Assembly: GCF_041051975.1 (NCBI RefSeq)
Contig: NZ_CP163435.1
Span: 4,526,001-4,590,000 of the forward strand
Source of the DNA: Streptomyces sp. R21
GTDB taxonomy: Bacteria; Actinomycetota; Actinomycetes; Streptomycetales; Streptomycetaceae
DNA: 64,000 nt
Direction of reading: 5' to 3'
The stretch's first letter is position 1, and the number at the start of each line of letters is the position of its first letter. The translations under genes were made by a program, and so were the position numbers. The notes beneath the pieces are model-generated. The model saw only the letters and a list, made by a program, of their open reading frames with translations, searched no databases and had not been told where the DNA came from. Positions 49,449-57,108 of this stretch are shown here, in pieces.

Positions 49449-49792
49449 AGGTCGCTCCCCGGTCGTGCAGTGGCTGAGGTGGCCATTGATGCATTGGTCA
49501 ACTGCCCCGGATCATAGCTCTGTTCATGTGCCAATGCATGAGCAGATGCTTGTGCAGATGCACGTGCACGCGGGGTGTTCCCACGGTTACAGCTTTTACC
49601 CGCCTTTTGACTACCGACGGTTGACCGGGCGACTACACCTTGTCCAGCGCATTACGTCCGGATCGAATCCCTCGTGTACTAGGAACAGACGCGTTCCGGG
49701 CCCTTCCTGTTCCACCGTCCACGTAATCGTCCAGTCCGCGGGATGGGCCGGGCGGGCTCAAGCGCGGGGAATGGCCTATCTGTCGTGGGATG
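49449..49792. other. 344-bp gap upstream of the DUF397 gene
   Basis: It contains the second copy of the shared 31-bp element (49541-49571), and DNA near 49590-49660 that is less GC-rich than its surroundings. No other gene or RNA is supported. The GGATCGAATCC stretch near 49672 recalls a tRNA T-arm, but no cloverleaf can be drawn. Confidence 0.5.
49541..49571 (-). promoter_or_regulatory. Shared 31-bp element, copy 2 (before the DUF397 gene)
   Basis: Minus-strand reading: GCGTGCACGTGCATCTGC, 4 bp, GCATCTGCT. Identical to copy 1 except in the 4-bp spacer. It ends 92 bp before the DUF397 start. A GCATT follows both copies 3-4 bp later. Confidence 0.75.
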
Positions 49793-50032
49793 TCAGCGAC
49801 CTGACCCGTACGGCAGCAGCGCCATCTCCCGGGCGTTCTTGATCGCCCGCGCCAGCATCCGCTGCTGCTGGGCGGTCACCCGGGTGACCCGGCGGCTGCG
49901 GATCTTCCCGCGGTCCGAGATGAACTTCCGCAGCAGGTCGGTGTCCTTGTAGTCGAGGTACGTCACCTTGTCGCGGCCCAGCGGGTTGGGGCGGGACTTG
50001 GACGCGGGCTTGCGGTCCGGCTTGCGGGCCAT
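49793..50032 (-). CDS. rpsR: Ribosomal protein bS18, zinc-independent paralogue
   Basis: 79 aa: MARKPDRKPASKSRPNPLGR, TYLDYKDTDLLRKFISDRGK, RSRRVTRVTAQQQRMLARAI. No Cys at all, so it is the C-minus form that replaces the zinc-binding bS18 when zinc is scarce. The ATG overlaps the cobW-like stop (TGATG). Last gene of the leftward unit rpmG-rpmE-cobW-like-rpsR. Confidence 0.94.
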   Translation of the reverse strand: MARKPDRKPASKSRPNPLGRDKVTYLDYKDTDLLRKFISDRGKIRSRRVTRVTAQQQRMLARAIKNAREMALLPYGSGR

Positions 50033-51177
50033 CAGATCTCCAGGAGGGTGTCGAAGGAGGGCGGCAGCCGCTTCCAGGCGGTGCGCCCGGCGGCGTACTC
50101 GGTGTCGGTCAACAGGCAGGACTCCAGGAGCAGTTCGAGCCCCTCGCGGTCGAGCCCCGGCGAGGTGAAGACCAGGTGCTGGCAGCAGTCGCCGTGCTCC
50201 GGGTGCCAGTCGAGCGCAGCGGCGGCGCGGCGGACCGGCGGGACCATCTCCCAGGCCGCGTCCGGCAGCGAGGCGAGCCACGGGCCCGCGTTCTCCACGC
50301 ACAGCGCACCGCCCGCCGCGTCCCAGTGCAGCAGCGTGTCGGGCCGGTCGGCGAGCCAGAACCGCCCCCGGCTGCGGGCGGCCGCGCAGGTCAGGTCCTC
50401 AAGGGCCGCGTACAGCCGCTCCGGGTGGAACGGCCGGCGCCGATGCCATACGAGGGTGGAGACGCCGTGCGCGTCGGCGTCGGCCGGGAGCAGTGCGCAC
50501 GCCGGGTGCTGGGCGGCGGCCGCGGCCTCGACGTCGAATCCGGCGAACGCCGCCGCGGCCAGCGGGGAGCGCGTCAAGCCGCCGTACTGGATGGACACTT
50601 GACGGGCCGTCGGGTGCAGTTGCGCGAGCAGTGCGCGGTCCTCGTCGTCGGCCTCCGCCGAGTCGGCCACGGCGAGGACGGGGGCGTACTCCAGCTGGCG
50701 CGCGAAGGTGTCGGCGACCGTGCGCTGGTCGGTGGCGGCCGCGGCGAGGCCGCCGTCCGCGAGGTCGTCGCCGTTGCCGAGGTAGGGCAGCAACAGGGCC
50801 GGGTCGACGGCGGTGATCACGCCGGTCAGCCGCAGCCCACTGGACGCGACGACCTCGGCCATCGCCTTCGGTTCGACCGAGTCCCACAGCTCGACGACCG
50901 CGAGCCGGGTGAGCCCGGCGTCCGCCAGCCGCTCCAGCTCCGGGACCAGGTCCTCGCGCAGGGCGCAGCACGCGCAGTCGTTGACGAGCGGGGCCTCGCC
51001 CACGGAGAGGACTCCGGTGGCGTCGCGGACCGTCCGTACGACCGTGCCCGCGGCGGCGGTCGCGAGGTCGTGGTGGAGGGCGACGCTGCCCGGCACCTCG
51101 GCGAGGAGCCGCTCGACGGCGGCCCGCCGCGCATCCGCGTGCAGGCCGCCGACGATCGCCACAGAGAGGGCACTCAC
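50032..51177 (-). CDS. CobW/COG0523-like protein with degenerate P-loop
   Basis: 381 aa from the GTG overlapping the rpmE stop. The CobW fold is clear from the metal motif CACC (Cys68, 70, 71) in NDCACCALREDL, VVELWDSVEPKAMAEV, and the C-terminal WHPEHGDCCQHLVF Cys/His cluster. The usual Walker A (GxxGxGKT) is replaced by GGLHADARR (residues 10-18), so GTP binding is doubtful. Its place among Zn-independent ribosomal genes beside a Zur-type site suggests zinc allocation under starvation. Confidence 0.88.
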   Translation of the reverse strand: MSALSVAIVGGLHADARRAAVERLLAEVPGSVALHHDLATAAAGTVVRTVRDATGVLSVGEAPLVNDCACCALREDLVPELERLADAGLTRLAVVELWDSVEPKAMAEVVASSGLRLTGVITAVDPALLLPYLGNGDDLADGGLAAAATDQRTVADTFARQLEYAPVLAVADSAEADDEDRALLAQLHPTARQVSIQYGGLTRSPLAAAAFAGFDVEAAAAAQHPACALLPADADAHGVSTLVWHRRRPFHPERLYAALEDLTCAAARSRGRFWLADRPDTLLHWDAAGGALCVENAGPWLASLPDAAWEMVPPVRRAAAALDWHPEHGDCCQHLVFTSPGLDREGLELLLESCLLTDTEYAAGRTAWKRLPPSFDTLLEI

Positions 51178-51440
51178 TCGGATCGGCTCCGCTTCCCGAA
51201 CCGGCGCTCGAAGCGCTCGACGCGTCCGGCGGTGTCCAGTACGCGCGCTGTGCCCGTGTAGAAGGGATGGCTCACGTTCGAGATCTCGACGTCCACCACC
51301 GGGTAGACATTGCCGTCCTCCCACTCGACCGTCTTACCGCCGGACACCGCGGCGAGCGTCGAGCGGGTGAGGAAGGCGTGGTTCGCGGCGCGGTCCCGGA
51401 AGACGACGGGGCCGTACGGCGGGTGGATTCCTTCGCGCAT
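51174..51440 (-). CDS. rpmE: Ribosomal protein bL31 type B (zinc-independent)
   Basis: 88 aa: MREGIHPPYGPVVFRDRAAN, SNVSHPFYTGTARVLDTAGR, VERFERRFGKR. It lacks the CxxC pair of zinc-binding bL31 and has the longer type-B form. The stop overlaps the cobW-like GTG, and the start lies 5 bp after rpmG. Confidence 0.95.
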   Translation of the reverse strand: MREGIHPPYGPVVFRDRAANHAFLTRSTLAAVSGGKTVEWEDGNVYPVVDVEISNVSHPFYTGTARVLDTAGRVERFERRFGKRSRSE

Positions 51441-51445
51441 GGCGG

Positions 51446-51610
51446 TCAGCGCTCCTCTCGGAAGTCGACGTGCCGGCCGGCGACCGGGTCGTACTTGCGC
51501 AGGGTCATCCGGTCCGGGTCGTTGCGACGGTTCTTGCGGGTGACGTAGGTGAAGCCGGTCCCGGCCGTGGACCGGAGCTTGATGACGGGCCGGAGTTCGT
51601 TGCGTGCCAT
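51446..51610 (-). CDS. rpmG: Ribosomal protein bL33, zinc-independent paralogue
   Basis: 54 aa, short but unmistakable: MARNELRPVIKLRSTAGTGF, TYVTRKNRRNDPDRMTLRKY, DPVAGRHVDFREER. No Cys, so it is a C-minus bL33. First gene of the leftward zinc-starvation operon, starting 14 bp from the Zur-like box. Confidence 0.93.
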   Translation of the reverse strand: MARNELRPVIKLRSTAGTGFTYVTRKNRRNDPDRMTLRKYDPVAGRHVDFREER

Positions 51611-51623
51611 GCTGCTATCTTAC

Positions 51624-51644
51624 TGAAAATGAATCCCATTACCA
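51624..51644. promoter_or_regulatory. Zur-box-like operator between divergent ribosomal paralogue operons
   Basis: TGAAAATGAATCCCATTACC (and one more base) resembles the actinobacterial Zur consensus, an imperfect palindrome around TGAAAATGATTTTCA as I recall. It lies in the 71-bp gap between rpmG and rpmB, positioned to repress both operons when zinc is plentiful. Confidence 0.75.
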
Positions 51645-51681
51645 ATCCAGCTCATCACTGACCGAGAGAGGTGCATCACCC

Positions 51682-51918
51682 TTGTCCGCGCACTGCATGC
51701 TGACCGGCGCCCGGCCCGGCTTCGGCAACTCCATCTCCCACTCCCACCGGCGCACGTCCCGCCGCTTCGACCCGAACGTCCAGCGCAAGCGCTACTGGCT
51801 GCCGAGCGAGGGCCGGTACGTACGGCTGCGGCTGAGCACGAAGGGGATCAGGACCGTCGACACGATCGGCGTCGAGGCCGCCGTGGCCCGCATCCGTGCC
51901 CGGGGAGTGAAGGTCTGA
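51682..51918 (+). CDS. rpmB: Ribosomal protein bL28, zinc-independent paralogue
   Basis: 78 aa from a TTG (51682), with GAGAGAGG 10 bp upstream. Sequence SAHCMLTGARPGFGNSISHS, HRRTSRRFDPNVQRKRYWLP, and so on. A lone Cys but no Cys pairs, so not the zinc form. First gene of the rightward unit; its stop overlaps rpsN by one base. TTG is the only start giving the full conserved N-terminus. Confidence 0.92.
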   Translation: MSAHCMLTGARPGFGNSISHSHRRTSRRFDPNVQRKRYWLPSEGRYVRLRLSTKGIRTVDTIGVEAAVARIRARGVKV

Positions 51919-52223
51919 TGGCGAAGAAGAGCAAGATCGCGAAGAACGAGCGGCGCCGGGAGACCGTCGCGCGGTACGCGGCGCGACGGGCCGAGCTGAA
52001 GGAGATCGTCCGGCGGCCGGCGTCGAGCGAGGCCGAACGGGCCGCCGCCCAGCGGGAACTGGCCCGCCAGCCGCGCGACGCGAGCGCCACCCGCGTACGC
52101 AACCGGGACAGCGTGGACGGCCGCCCGCGCGGCTATCTCCGCACCTTCGGGCTGTCCCGGGTGAACCTTCGGCAGCAGGCGCACGCGGGGTTCCTGCCCG
52201 GGGTGCGCAAGTCGTCCTGGTAG
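51918..52223 (+). CDS. rpsN: Ribosomal protein bS14/uS14, zinc-independent paralogue
   Basis: 101 aa: MAKKSKIAKNERRRETVARY, ELARQPRDASATRVRNRDSV, GRPRGYLRTFGLSRVNLRQQ. It is the long form of uS14 without the CxxC zinc knuckle. It starts on the last base of the rpmB stop codon. End of the zinc-starvation island. Confidence 0.95.
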   Translation: MAKKSKIAKNERRRETVARYAARRAELKEIVRRPASSEAERAAAQRELARQPRDASATRVRNRDSVDGRPRGYLRTFGLSRVNLRQQAHAGFLPGVRKSSW

Positions 52224-52385
52224 GCCTGAGCACGGCTTCCCGGCAGGTCTCGGCCGGTGGTCCAGCCGGTGACTGCGGCAGGCACTCCTGGCAGGCCTGA
52301 GCTGTGGCCTCCACGGGCGGCCCTGGTAGCTTGCTGCGGTCGTTCCGGCGACACCCGCGACACCACCCACCCTTGGGGGACTTCA

Positions 52386-52913
52386 GTGACTTCGGCGACC
52401 TTCCCGCGTCAGCGGGTGCGCAGCGCGGCCCTGGCCGTGGCCGCGGGGCTGACGGCCGCGCTCGTGCTGACCGGCTGCAGCAGCGACGACTCCGGCTCGG
52501 GCTCCGACTCCGCGGACAAGTCCGCGAGCCCCGGCGCGACCGCCACCGAGAGCGCCGACACGGGCGGCGGCTCGGGGGAGACCTCCGGCACCAAGGGCAA
52601 GCTGGAGGGCAGCTGGCTGGCCACGACCGACGGCAAGGCGGTCGCGCTGATGATCACCGGCAAGAAGGCCGCGATCTTCAGCACGGGCGGCGCGGTGTGC
52701 AGCGGCACCGCCGGCGCGGAGTCGGGCATGCAGATGCTCCACCTCAAGTGCACCGACGGCAGCACCGACCGCACCACCGGCATGGTCGACTCCGTGAGCG
52801 GTACGACCCTCAAGATCACGTGGTCGGGGGGCGTCGGCAAGGAGACGTACACCAAGTCCGAGGGTGGTGGCGGGCTGCCGACCGGGCTGCCGACGGCGAG
52901 TCTCGGCTCCTGA
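52386..52913 (+). CDS. Secreted lipoprotein of unknown function, 175 aa
   Basis: GTG 52386 with GGGGGA upstream. Signal peptide with lipobox LTGC (AALVLTGCSSDDSGSGSD), then a Ser/Asp/Gly-rich linker to about residue 70, then a compact domain (GSWLATTDGKAVALMITGKK, HLKCTDGSTDRTTGMVDSVS) with two Cys. No enzymatic motif. The stop is 4 bp from the convergent FUSC gene end. Confidence 0.85.
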   Translation: MTSATFPRQRVRSAALAVAAGLTAALVLTGCSSDDSGSGSDSADKSASPGATATESADTGGGSGETSGTKGKLEGSWLATTDGKAVALMITGKKAAIFSTGGAVCSGTAGAESGMQMLHLKCTDGSTDRTTGMVDSVSGTTLKITWSGGVGKETYTKSEGGGGLPTGLPTASLGS

Positions 52914-52917
52914 GCGT

Positions 52918-55146
52918 TCACTTTCCCCGGCGGGCCGCGGATCCCTCGTTCTTCGGGGGGCGCGGCCCGTCGTCGTTTCCGTCGTCGTCCTCGGCCTGGG
53001 CCGCAGAACCGCTTCCGTCCAGCGTCATCGGGGGTACGGCGGTGTCCAGGGCCTCGGAGAGTTCGACGAGGGACTCCAGCAGCAGGCCCGCGCCCCGGCG
53101 GACGACCGCGTCGGGAATGCCCTCGCTGTCCCAGGTCTCCAGGGCCGTGCGGACCGCGTCCCAGCGCGGGACACGGCGCTCGCGGACGGCCTTCGCGCCC
53201 TGCTCGGTGGCCGTGCGCAGGGCCTCGGCGAAGCGGGCCGCGGCCGGAACGGGCGTCGCGTCCCGCTCCGGGAGGTGGGCCTCCATCAGCATCGCGACGC
53301 GGCCCATCTGGGCGAGGGCGTCCTCGGCGTCGTCTGCCACGGTGCGGGACACGCCCCGGTGGCGTACCGGCTCGTCCTTGGCACGGGCCACCGCCGTGTG
53401 CCAGGCCGCGCGGGCGGTGCGGGCGGCGAGGAGTGCCTCGCGGACGTCGGGGGCGGCCTGGCCCACCGGGTGCGTGTACTGGTTCACGACGGTCGCCGCG
53501 TAACGGCCCTGCGCGGTCAGCCACTCCGCGAGGCGGGTGCGCAGCCGTGGGGTCTCCCAGGCCGGGTAGACGGCGTACGCGAGCATCGCCAGGAGTCCGC
53601 CGATCAGGGTGAGGATCACCCGCTCCGGGACCGTCTGCGTCCACTGCTCGCCGCCCATCCCGAGCAGGAAGACGACGTACGCCGCCACGCAGGCCTGCGC
53701 CGCCATCTGGCCCGTGCGCATCAGGAGGTACATCAGGGCCGCGCTGAGCACGGCGAGGGTGCCGGAGAGGTACGTTCCCGGGTCCGCGACCCGCACGACG
53801 GCCGTGGCCAGGGTCACGCCCACGAGGGTGCCGCCGAAGCGGGCGACCGCGCGGCTGTAGGTCTGGGAGAAGTCGGGGCGCATGACCATGACCGAGGTCA
53901 GCGGGGCCCAGTAGCCGTGGCCCAGGGGCAGGGCGGTGCCGATCATGTAGCCCGTGGCGGCCACCGCGGCCACCCTCGTGGCGTGGCGGGTGATCTGGGA
54001 GTCCTTGTGCAGCAGCTCCTTCCTCATGGCCTGGAGGGCCACGGGGATCAGGCCGATGAGGGTGGGGCGGCTGAGGGGGGTGACGGGGGCGGGCCGGGAC
54101 GGCCTCGTCCTCCGCCGCCGGATGGTCCGGAGGGGCCGGAAGGACCGCCGGACCGGCTCGGGTGGCGCCCCTGCCGTCTCCAGTACGTCCTCCAGCAGCC
54201 TCCCCAGGCGTGTCGCCGCCCGGTACGGCGGGCCCGTCAGGATGGCGCCCGTGTCCGGGGTCCTGAAGGCGGCCACCGCTCCCGGGGGGAGGGTGACCGG
54301 GGCGCCGTGCCGGATGGCCCGGGCGGCGGCGTCGAGGATGGCGGCCGCGGCGGAGAGGAGTTCGCGGACCCGGTCGCGGGCCGGGCCCTCCCCGGGAACG
54401 CCCATCGCGGGGTCGGCGAGGGAGGCGAGGACGGGGCGGATGCGTTCGGCGAGGCCGCGGGCACCGTGGAGTTCGGCGGGGCGGGTGCGGGCCTGGCGCG
54501 GGGTGAGGGCCGCCGCGTTGCGGGCCTCCATGAGCGGGAGCGGGTCGAAGGGGGCCACCGGGTCGTGGCGGAGGCGGCGCGCGTAGTCGGCCTCGGCGGC
54601 CAGGGCGTCGGCGAGCGCGTCGCGATGGGCGCCCCAGCGTCGTACGGGAAAGAGGACGATCAGGGCCGCCTGCACCAGGCCGCCCACGATCATCATGGCG
54701 CCGTGGCCCGCCGCCTCGGCGACCGAGGTCGGCAGCGTCACCGTCACCAGCATGATCGCGACGTTGGACGAGGCGATCAGGCCGATCGTGGGACCCGCCG
54801 CCCAGCTCATCCCGGCCAGGAACGTCCAGACCACCAGCAGGGCCAGGAACAGCACGAAGTGGGAGATCGTGACGTAGCCGACGAATGTGGAGACGGCGAG
54901 GCTCGTGCCGGAGGCGAGGGCGAGTTCCGGCCGGGGGCGCCAGCTGCGCTGGAACGTGGCGATCGCCGCCTGGTAGGCCCCGAACGCCGAGCTCGCTGCG
55001 GCGCCCGGCCCGAAGGCCCACAGGCTCACCGCGATGACGAGTGCGAGCCCTGCCGCGCCGCGCACCGCGATCAGCGGTTCGAGACGTTTCCGCTCGACCG
55101 TCAGACCCGAGCGGGTGGTCTCCCTCAGCGCCCGGAGCCAGCTCAT
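52918..55146 (-). CDS. FUSC-family (aromatic acid exporter-like) membrane protein
   Basis: 742 aa from ATG 55146. Two blocks of membrane helices (residues ~25-170 and ~385-515), with YWAPLTSVMVMRPDFSQTYS and RAVARFGGTLVGVTLAT, the fusaric-acid-resistance (FUSC) signature. Cytosolic helical domains follow each block. Probably an exporter of aromatic or weak-acid compounds; substrate unknown. Divergent from the DUF4232 gene. Confidence 0.9.
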   Translation of the reverse strand: MSWLRALRETTRSGLTVERKRLEPLIAVRGAAGLALVIAVSLWAFGPGAAASSAFGAYQAAIATFQRSWRPRPELALASGTSLAVSTFVGYVTISHFVLFLALLVVWTFLAGMSWAAGPTIGLIASSNVAIMLVTVTLPTSVAEAAGHGAMMIVGGLVQAALIVLFPVRRWGAHRDALADALAAEADYARRLRHDPVAPFDPLPLMEARNAAALTPRQARTRPAELHGARGLAERIRPVLASLADPAMGVPGEGPARDRVRELLSAAAAILDAAARAIRHGAPVTLPPGAVAAFRTPDTGAILTGPPYRAATRLGRLLEDVLETAGAPPEPVRRSFRPLRTIRRRRTRPSRPAPVTPLSRPTLIGLIPVALQAMRKELLHKDSQITRHATRVAAVAATGYMIGTALPLGHGYWAPLTSVMVMRPDFSQTYSRAVARFGGTLVGVTLATAVVRVADPGTYLSGTLAVLSAALMYLLMRTGQMAAQACVAAYVVFLLGMGGEQWTQTVPERVILTLIGGLLAMLAYAVYPAWETPRLRTRLAEWLTAQGRYAATVVNQYTHPVGQAAPDVREALLAARTARAAWHTAVARAKDEPVRHRGVSRTVADDAEDALAQMGRVAMLMEAHLPERDATPVPAAARFAEALRTATEQGAKAVRERRVPRWDAVRTALETWDSEGIPDAVVRRGAGLLLESLVELSEALDTAVPPMTLDGSGSAAQAEDDDGNDDGPRPPKNEGSAARRGK

Positions 55147-55257
55147 TTCGTCAGCGTAGAGCCTGTGCCGCAGCCAGGAGGGGCGGGGCGCGTACGTGGC
55201 CGCCCTGCGCGTGCGTGATGATCGGGGCGTATCGCCGAACACCTCACGGGGGATCCC

Positions 55258-55800
55258 ATGCGCGCCGTTCCCATCGCCGTCACCGCTCTCGCGGTGGCCT
55301 TCGCCCTGACCGCCTGCGACGACGGTGGAGACGCCGGCGGCAGCGCGCCCAGCGCCGCCAGGACGAAGCAGAGCAGCAGCACCGCCGCCTGCCGGCTCGA
55401 CGGGGTCGGGGTGCAGGTCGGTCCCGCCAGTGAGGCTCCGGCCGCCGGGGACACCGGCGTCGTCCCGGTCACGCTCACCAACCGCGGCGCCACCTGCACC
55501 CTGAAGGGGTTCCCCGGCATCGAGCTGACCACCGGTGACGCGTCCTTCGACGTCGCCGGCAACAAGGCGGCGAACCCGCTGAAGCTGACCCTCAGGAAGG
55601 GTGAGACGGCGACCTTCGACGTGACGTACGTGCGCGGGGCCGCCGGCGGCGACAAGAGCGCCGCGGTGACGGACATGAACATCAGCCTGCCGGGCAGCGA
55701 CGCCCAGTCCGGCTCTGCGTGGAAGTACGGCGATGTCGCGCTGAAGACCGCGAAGACACCGGACGCCACGGTGAGCGCCTTCCAGCGGGCCGGCGACTGA
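55258..55800 (+). CDS. DUF4232 lipoprotein
   Basis: 180 aa. Signal peptide with lipobox LTAC (MRAVPIAVTALAVAFALTAC). The mature DUF4232 domain has VPVTLTNRGATCTLKGFPGI and PLKLTLRKGETATFDVTYVR, a common actinobacterial beta-sandwich of unknown role. It is divergent from FUSC; its stop is 1 bp from the DUF2786 gene end. Confidence 0.9.
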   Translation: MRAVPIAVTALAVAFALTACDDGGDAGGSAPSAARTKQSSSTAACRLDGVGVQVGPASEAPAAGDTGVVPVTLTNRGATCTLKGFPGIELTTGDASFDVAGNKAANPLKLTLRKGETATFDVTYVRGAAGGDKSAAVTDMNISLPGSDAQSGSAWKYGDVALKTAKTPDATVSAFQRAGD

Positions 55801-55801
55801 A

Positions 55802-56950
55802 TCACCTCAACGGTGGGCGCGCCCTGACCTGGGCGCGGTCCGCCGCGGCGGCGCCCTGCTCCCATCCGGCCGCGTCGGTGACCCCGCGCACCCGGGTGGT
55901 GACGGTGTCCGGGAACATCTGCTCCATGTGGTCCGCGACCGCCACGTCCCGGGCCGCGAGCACCGGCAGCAGATCGCGCCCCGACTCGCCCTGAGACGCG
56001 CCGACCTGGGCCTCGGCGACCTCCGCCAGCCGGTCGCCGATGCGGTGCGCGTACGCGGCCAGGAACGACTGCCGGAAGGTCTTCGTGCGCTTGCGGCCGC
56101 CCGCCCGCTGCTGCGCCTCCGCCTTCGTCATCGCGGCCGTGGCCTGCACGAGCAGCGAGGTGTAGAGCAGCTCCACGGCCTCCAGGTCGGCTTCGAAGCC
56201 GACGACGGTGGAGAAGCCGAGCGCCTCGTTCCACACCGCCCGGCCGCGGTTCGCCCCGGCCACCGCGTCCAGCAGCACCGCCTTCGCCGTCTCGTACGGG
56301 GCGTCGATGCCGATGCGGCAGGCGCCGGGCGCGTCCTTCGCGTGGGTGCGGGCGGCGAGCAGCGCCTCGTCGATCGAGTGCCGCGCCATCAGCTCCTGCG
56401 CCTTGGCACTCAGCGCCTCCGCCTCCTCCGGGAACCCGGTCGCCTCCGCCTTGGCGAGCAGCGCGCGGATACGGCCGAGCATGCGGGAGTCCTGGTGGGA
56501 CGCCTGAGATGTGTGGGACGCCTGGGGTCCCGTTCCGGGTGCGTCGAGGGGCTCGATGGAGGGGAGGCGGAGCAGCAGGCGGTAGAGCTCCAGTACGGCG
56601 GTGGCGTGCGAGAAGCGGTCGGTGCGCGGGGGCTCGGCGGTCAGCTCCGCGAGCTGGGCCGCCCAGCGCGGGCCGCGCGGCCCGTCGTCCTTCGCCTGCG
56701 CCAGGACCAGCGCCGACACCAGCCGTACGTGGATGTCCTCCAGCTCGCGCCGCACGAACCGTACGACGTCGGCGGGCTGCCAGCCGCGCCGCCAGGCTCC
56801 GGCGACGAACTCCTCGCCGCGCCGGGCGAGTTCGGGGTCGGCCGCGGAGTCGGCGGCGAGCAGCGAGGCGCCCGTGTCGAGGGCGGCGTCGGAGTCGGCG
56901 TAGAGAGCGGCCTCGAAGGCGCGCTCGACGGTGGAGGAGGTACTGCTCAT
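55802..56950 (-). CDS. DUF2786 protein
   Basis: 382 aa. The DUF2786 segment RMLGRIRALLAKAEATGFPE, EAEALSAKAQELMARHSIDE (about residues 150-190) resembles SprT-associated domains. A C-terminal helical domain (LYTSLLVQATAAMTKAEAQQ, QSFLAAYAHRIGDRLAEVAE) follows. Soluble, no signal. Function not known; convergent with DUF4232 and divergent from the ABC exporter. Confidence 0.88.
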   Translation of the reverse strand: MSSTSSTVERAFEAALYADSDAALDTGASLLAADSAADPELARRGEEFVAGAWRRGWQPADVVRFVRRELEDIHVRLVSALVLAQAKDDGPRGPRWAAQLAELTAEPPRTDRFSHATAVLELYRLLLRLPSIEPLDAPGTGPQASHTSQASHQDSRMLGRIRALLAKAEATGFPEEAEALSAKAQELMARHSIDEALLAARTHAKDAPGACRIGIDAPYETAKAVLLDAVAGANRGRAVWNEALGFSTVVGFEADLEAVELLYTSLLVQATAAMTKAEAQQRAGGRKRTKTFRQSFLAAYAHRIGDRLAEVAEAQVGASQGESGRDLLPVLAARDVAVADHMEQMFPDTVTTRVRGVTDAAGWEQGAAAADRAQVRARPPLR

Positions 56951-56995
56951 CCCCTGATCGTGCCACGCGCGCGGGCCGGGCCTCCCCGGCCGGCC

Positions 56996-57042
56996 CTCGC
57001 CCGGGTGGCTCTCGCCCGGGTGGCTCTCGCCCCGGTAGGGCT
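56996..57042. repeat. 15-bp tandem repeat in the ABC exporter promoter region
   Basis: CTCGCCCGGGTGGCT occurs twice in tandem (56996-57010, 57011-57025) and a third, altered copy (CTCGCCCCGGTAGGGCT) merges into the dyad that follows. Confidence 0.75.
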
Positions 57043-57051
57043 GGCCCTACC
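57034..57051. promoter_or_regulatory. Operator dyad of the ABC exporter operon
   Basis: GGTAGGGC, TG, GCCCTACC: a perfect 8-bp inverted repeat with a 2-bp spacer, 57 bp before the ATPase start. The size fits a LuxR-type response regulator or TetR dimer site. No regulator gene is adjacent. Confidence 0.65.
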
Positions 57052-57108
57052 TCCGGGACGCCCTCTGGTGGTCGTGTGCGGGCGGGCGCCGGACGGTTCG
57101 CTGGAGGC

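Noticed and set aside
49660..49695. tRNA-like T-arm sequence (GGATCGAATCC) that could mark a tRNA remnant or att site
   Set aside because: No acceptor, D or anticodon stem can be built around it and no integrase is nearby.
49600..49790. Possible small gene in the gap upstream of the DUF397 gene
   Set aside because: No frame with a plausible ribosome binding site or protein-like composition.
52215..52302. 17-bp direct repeat (16/17) overlapping the rpsN stop and 71 bp downstream
   Set aside because: Too short and with diverging flanks; probably incidental GC-rich similarity.
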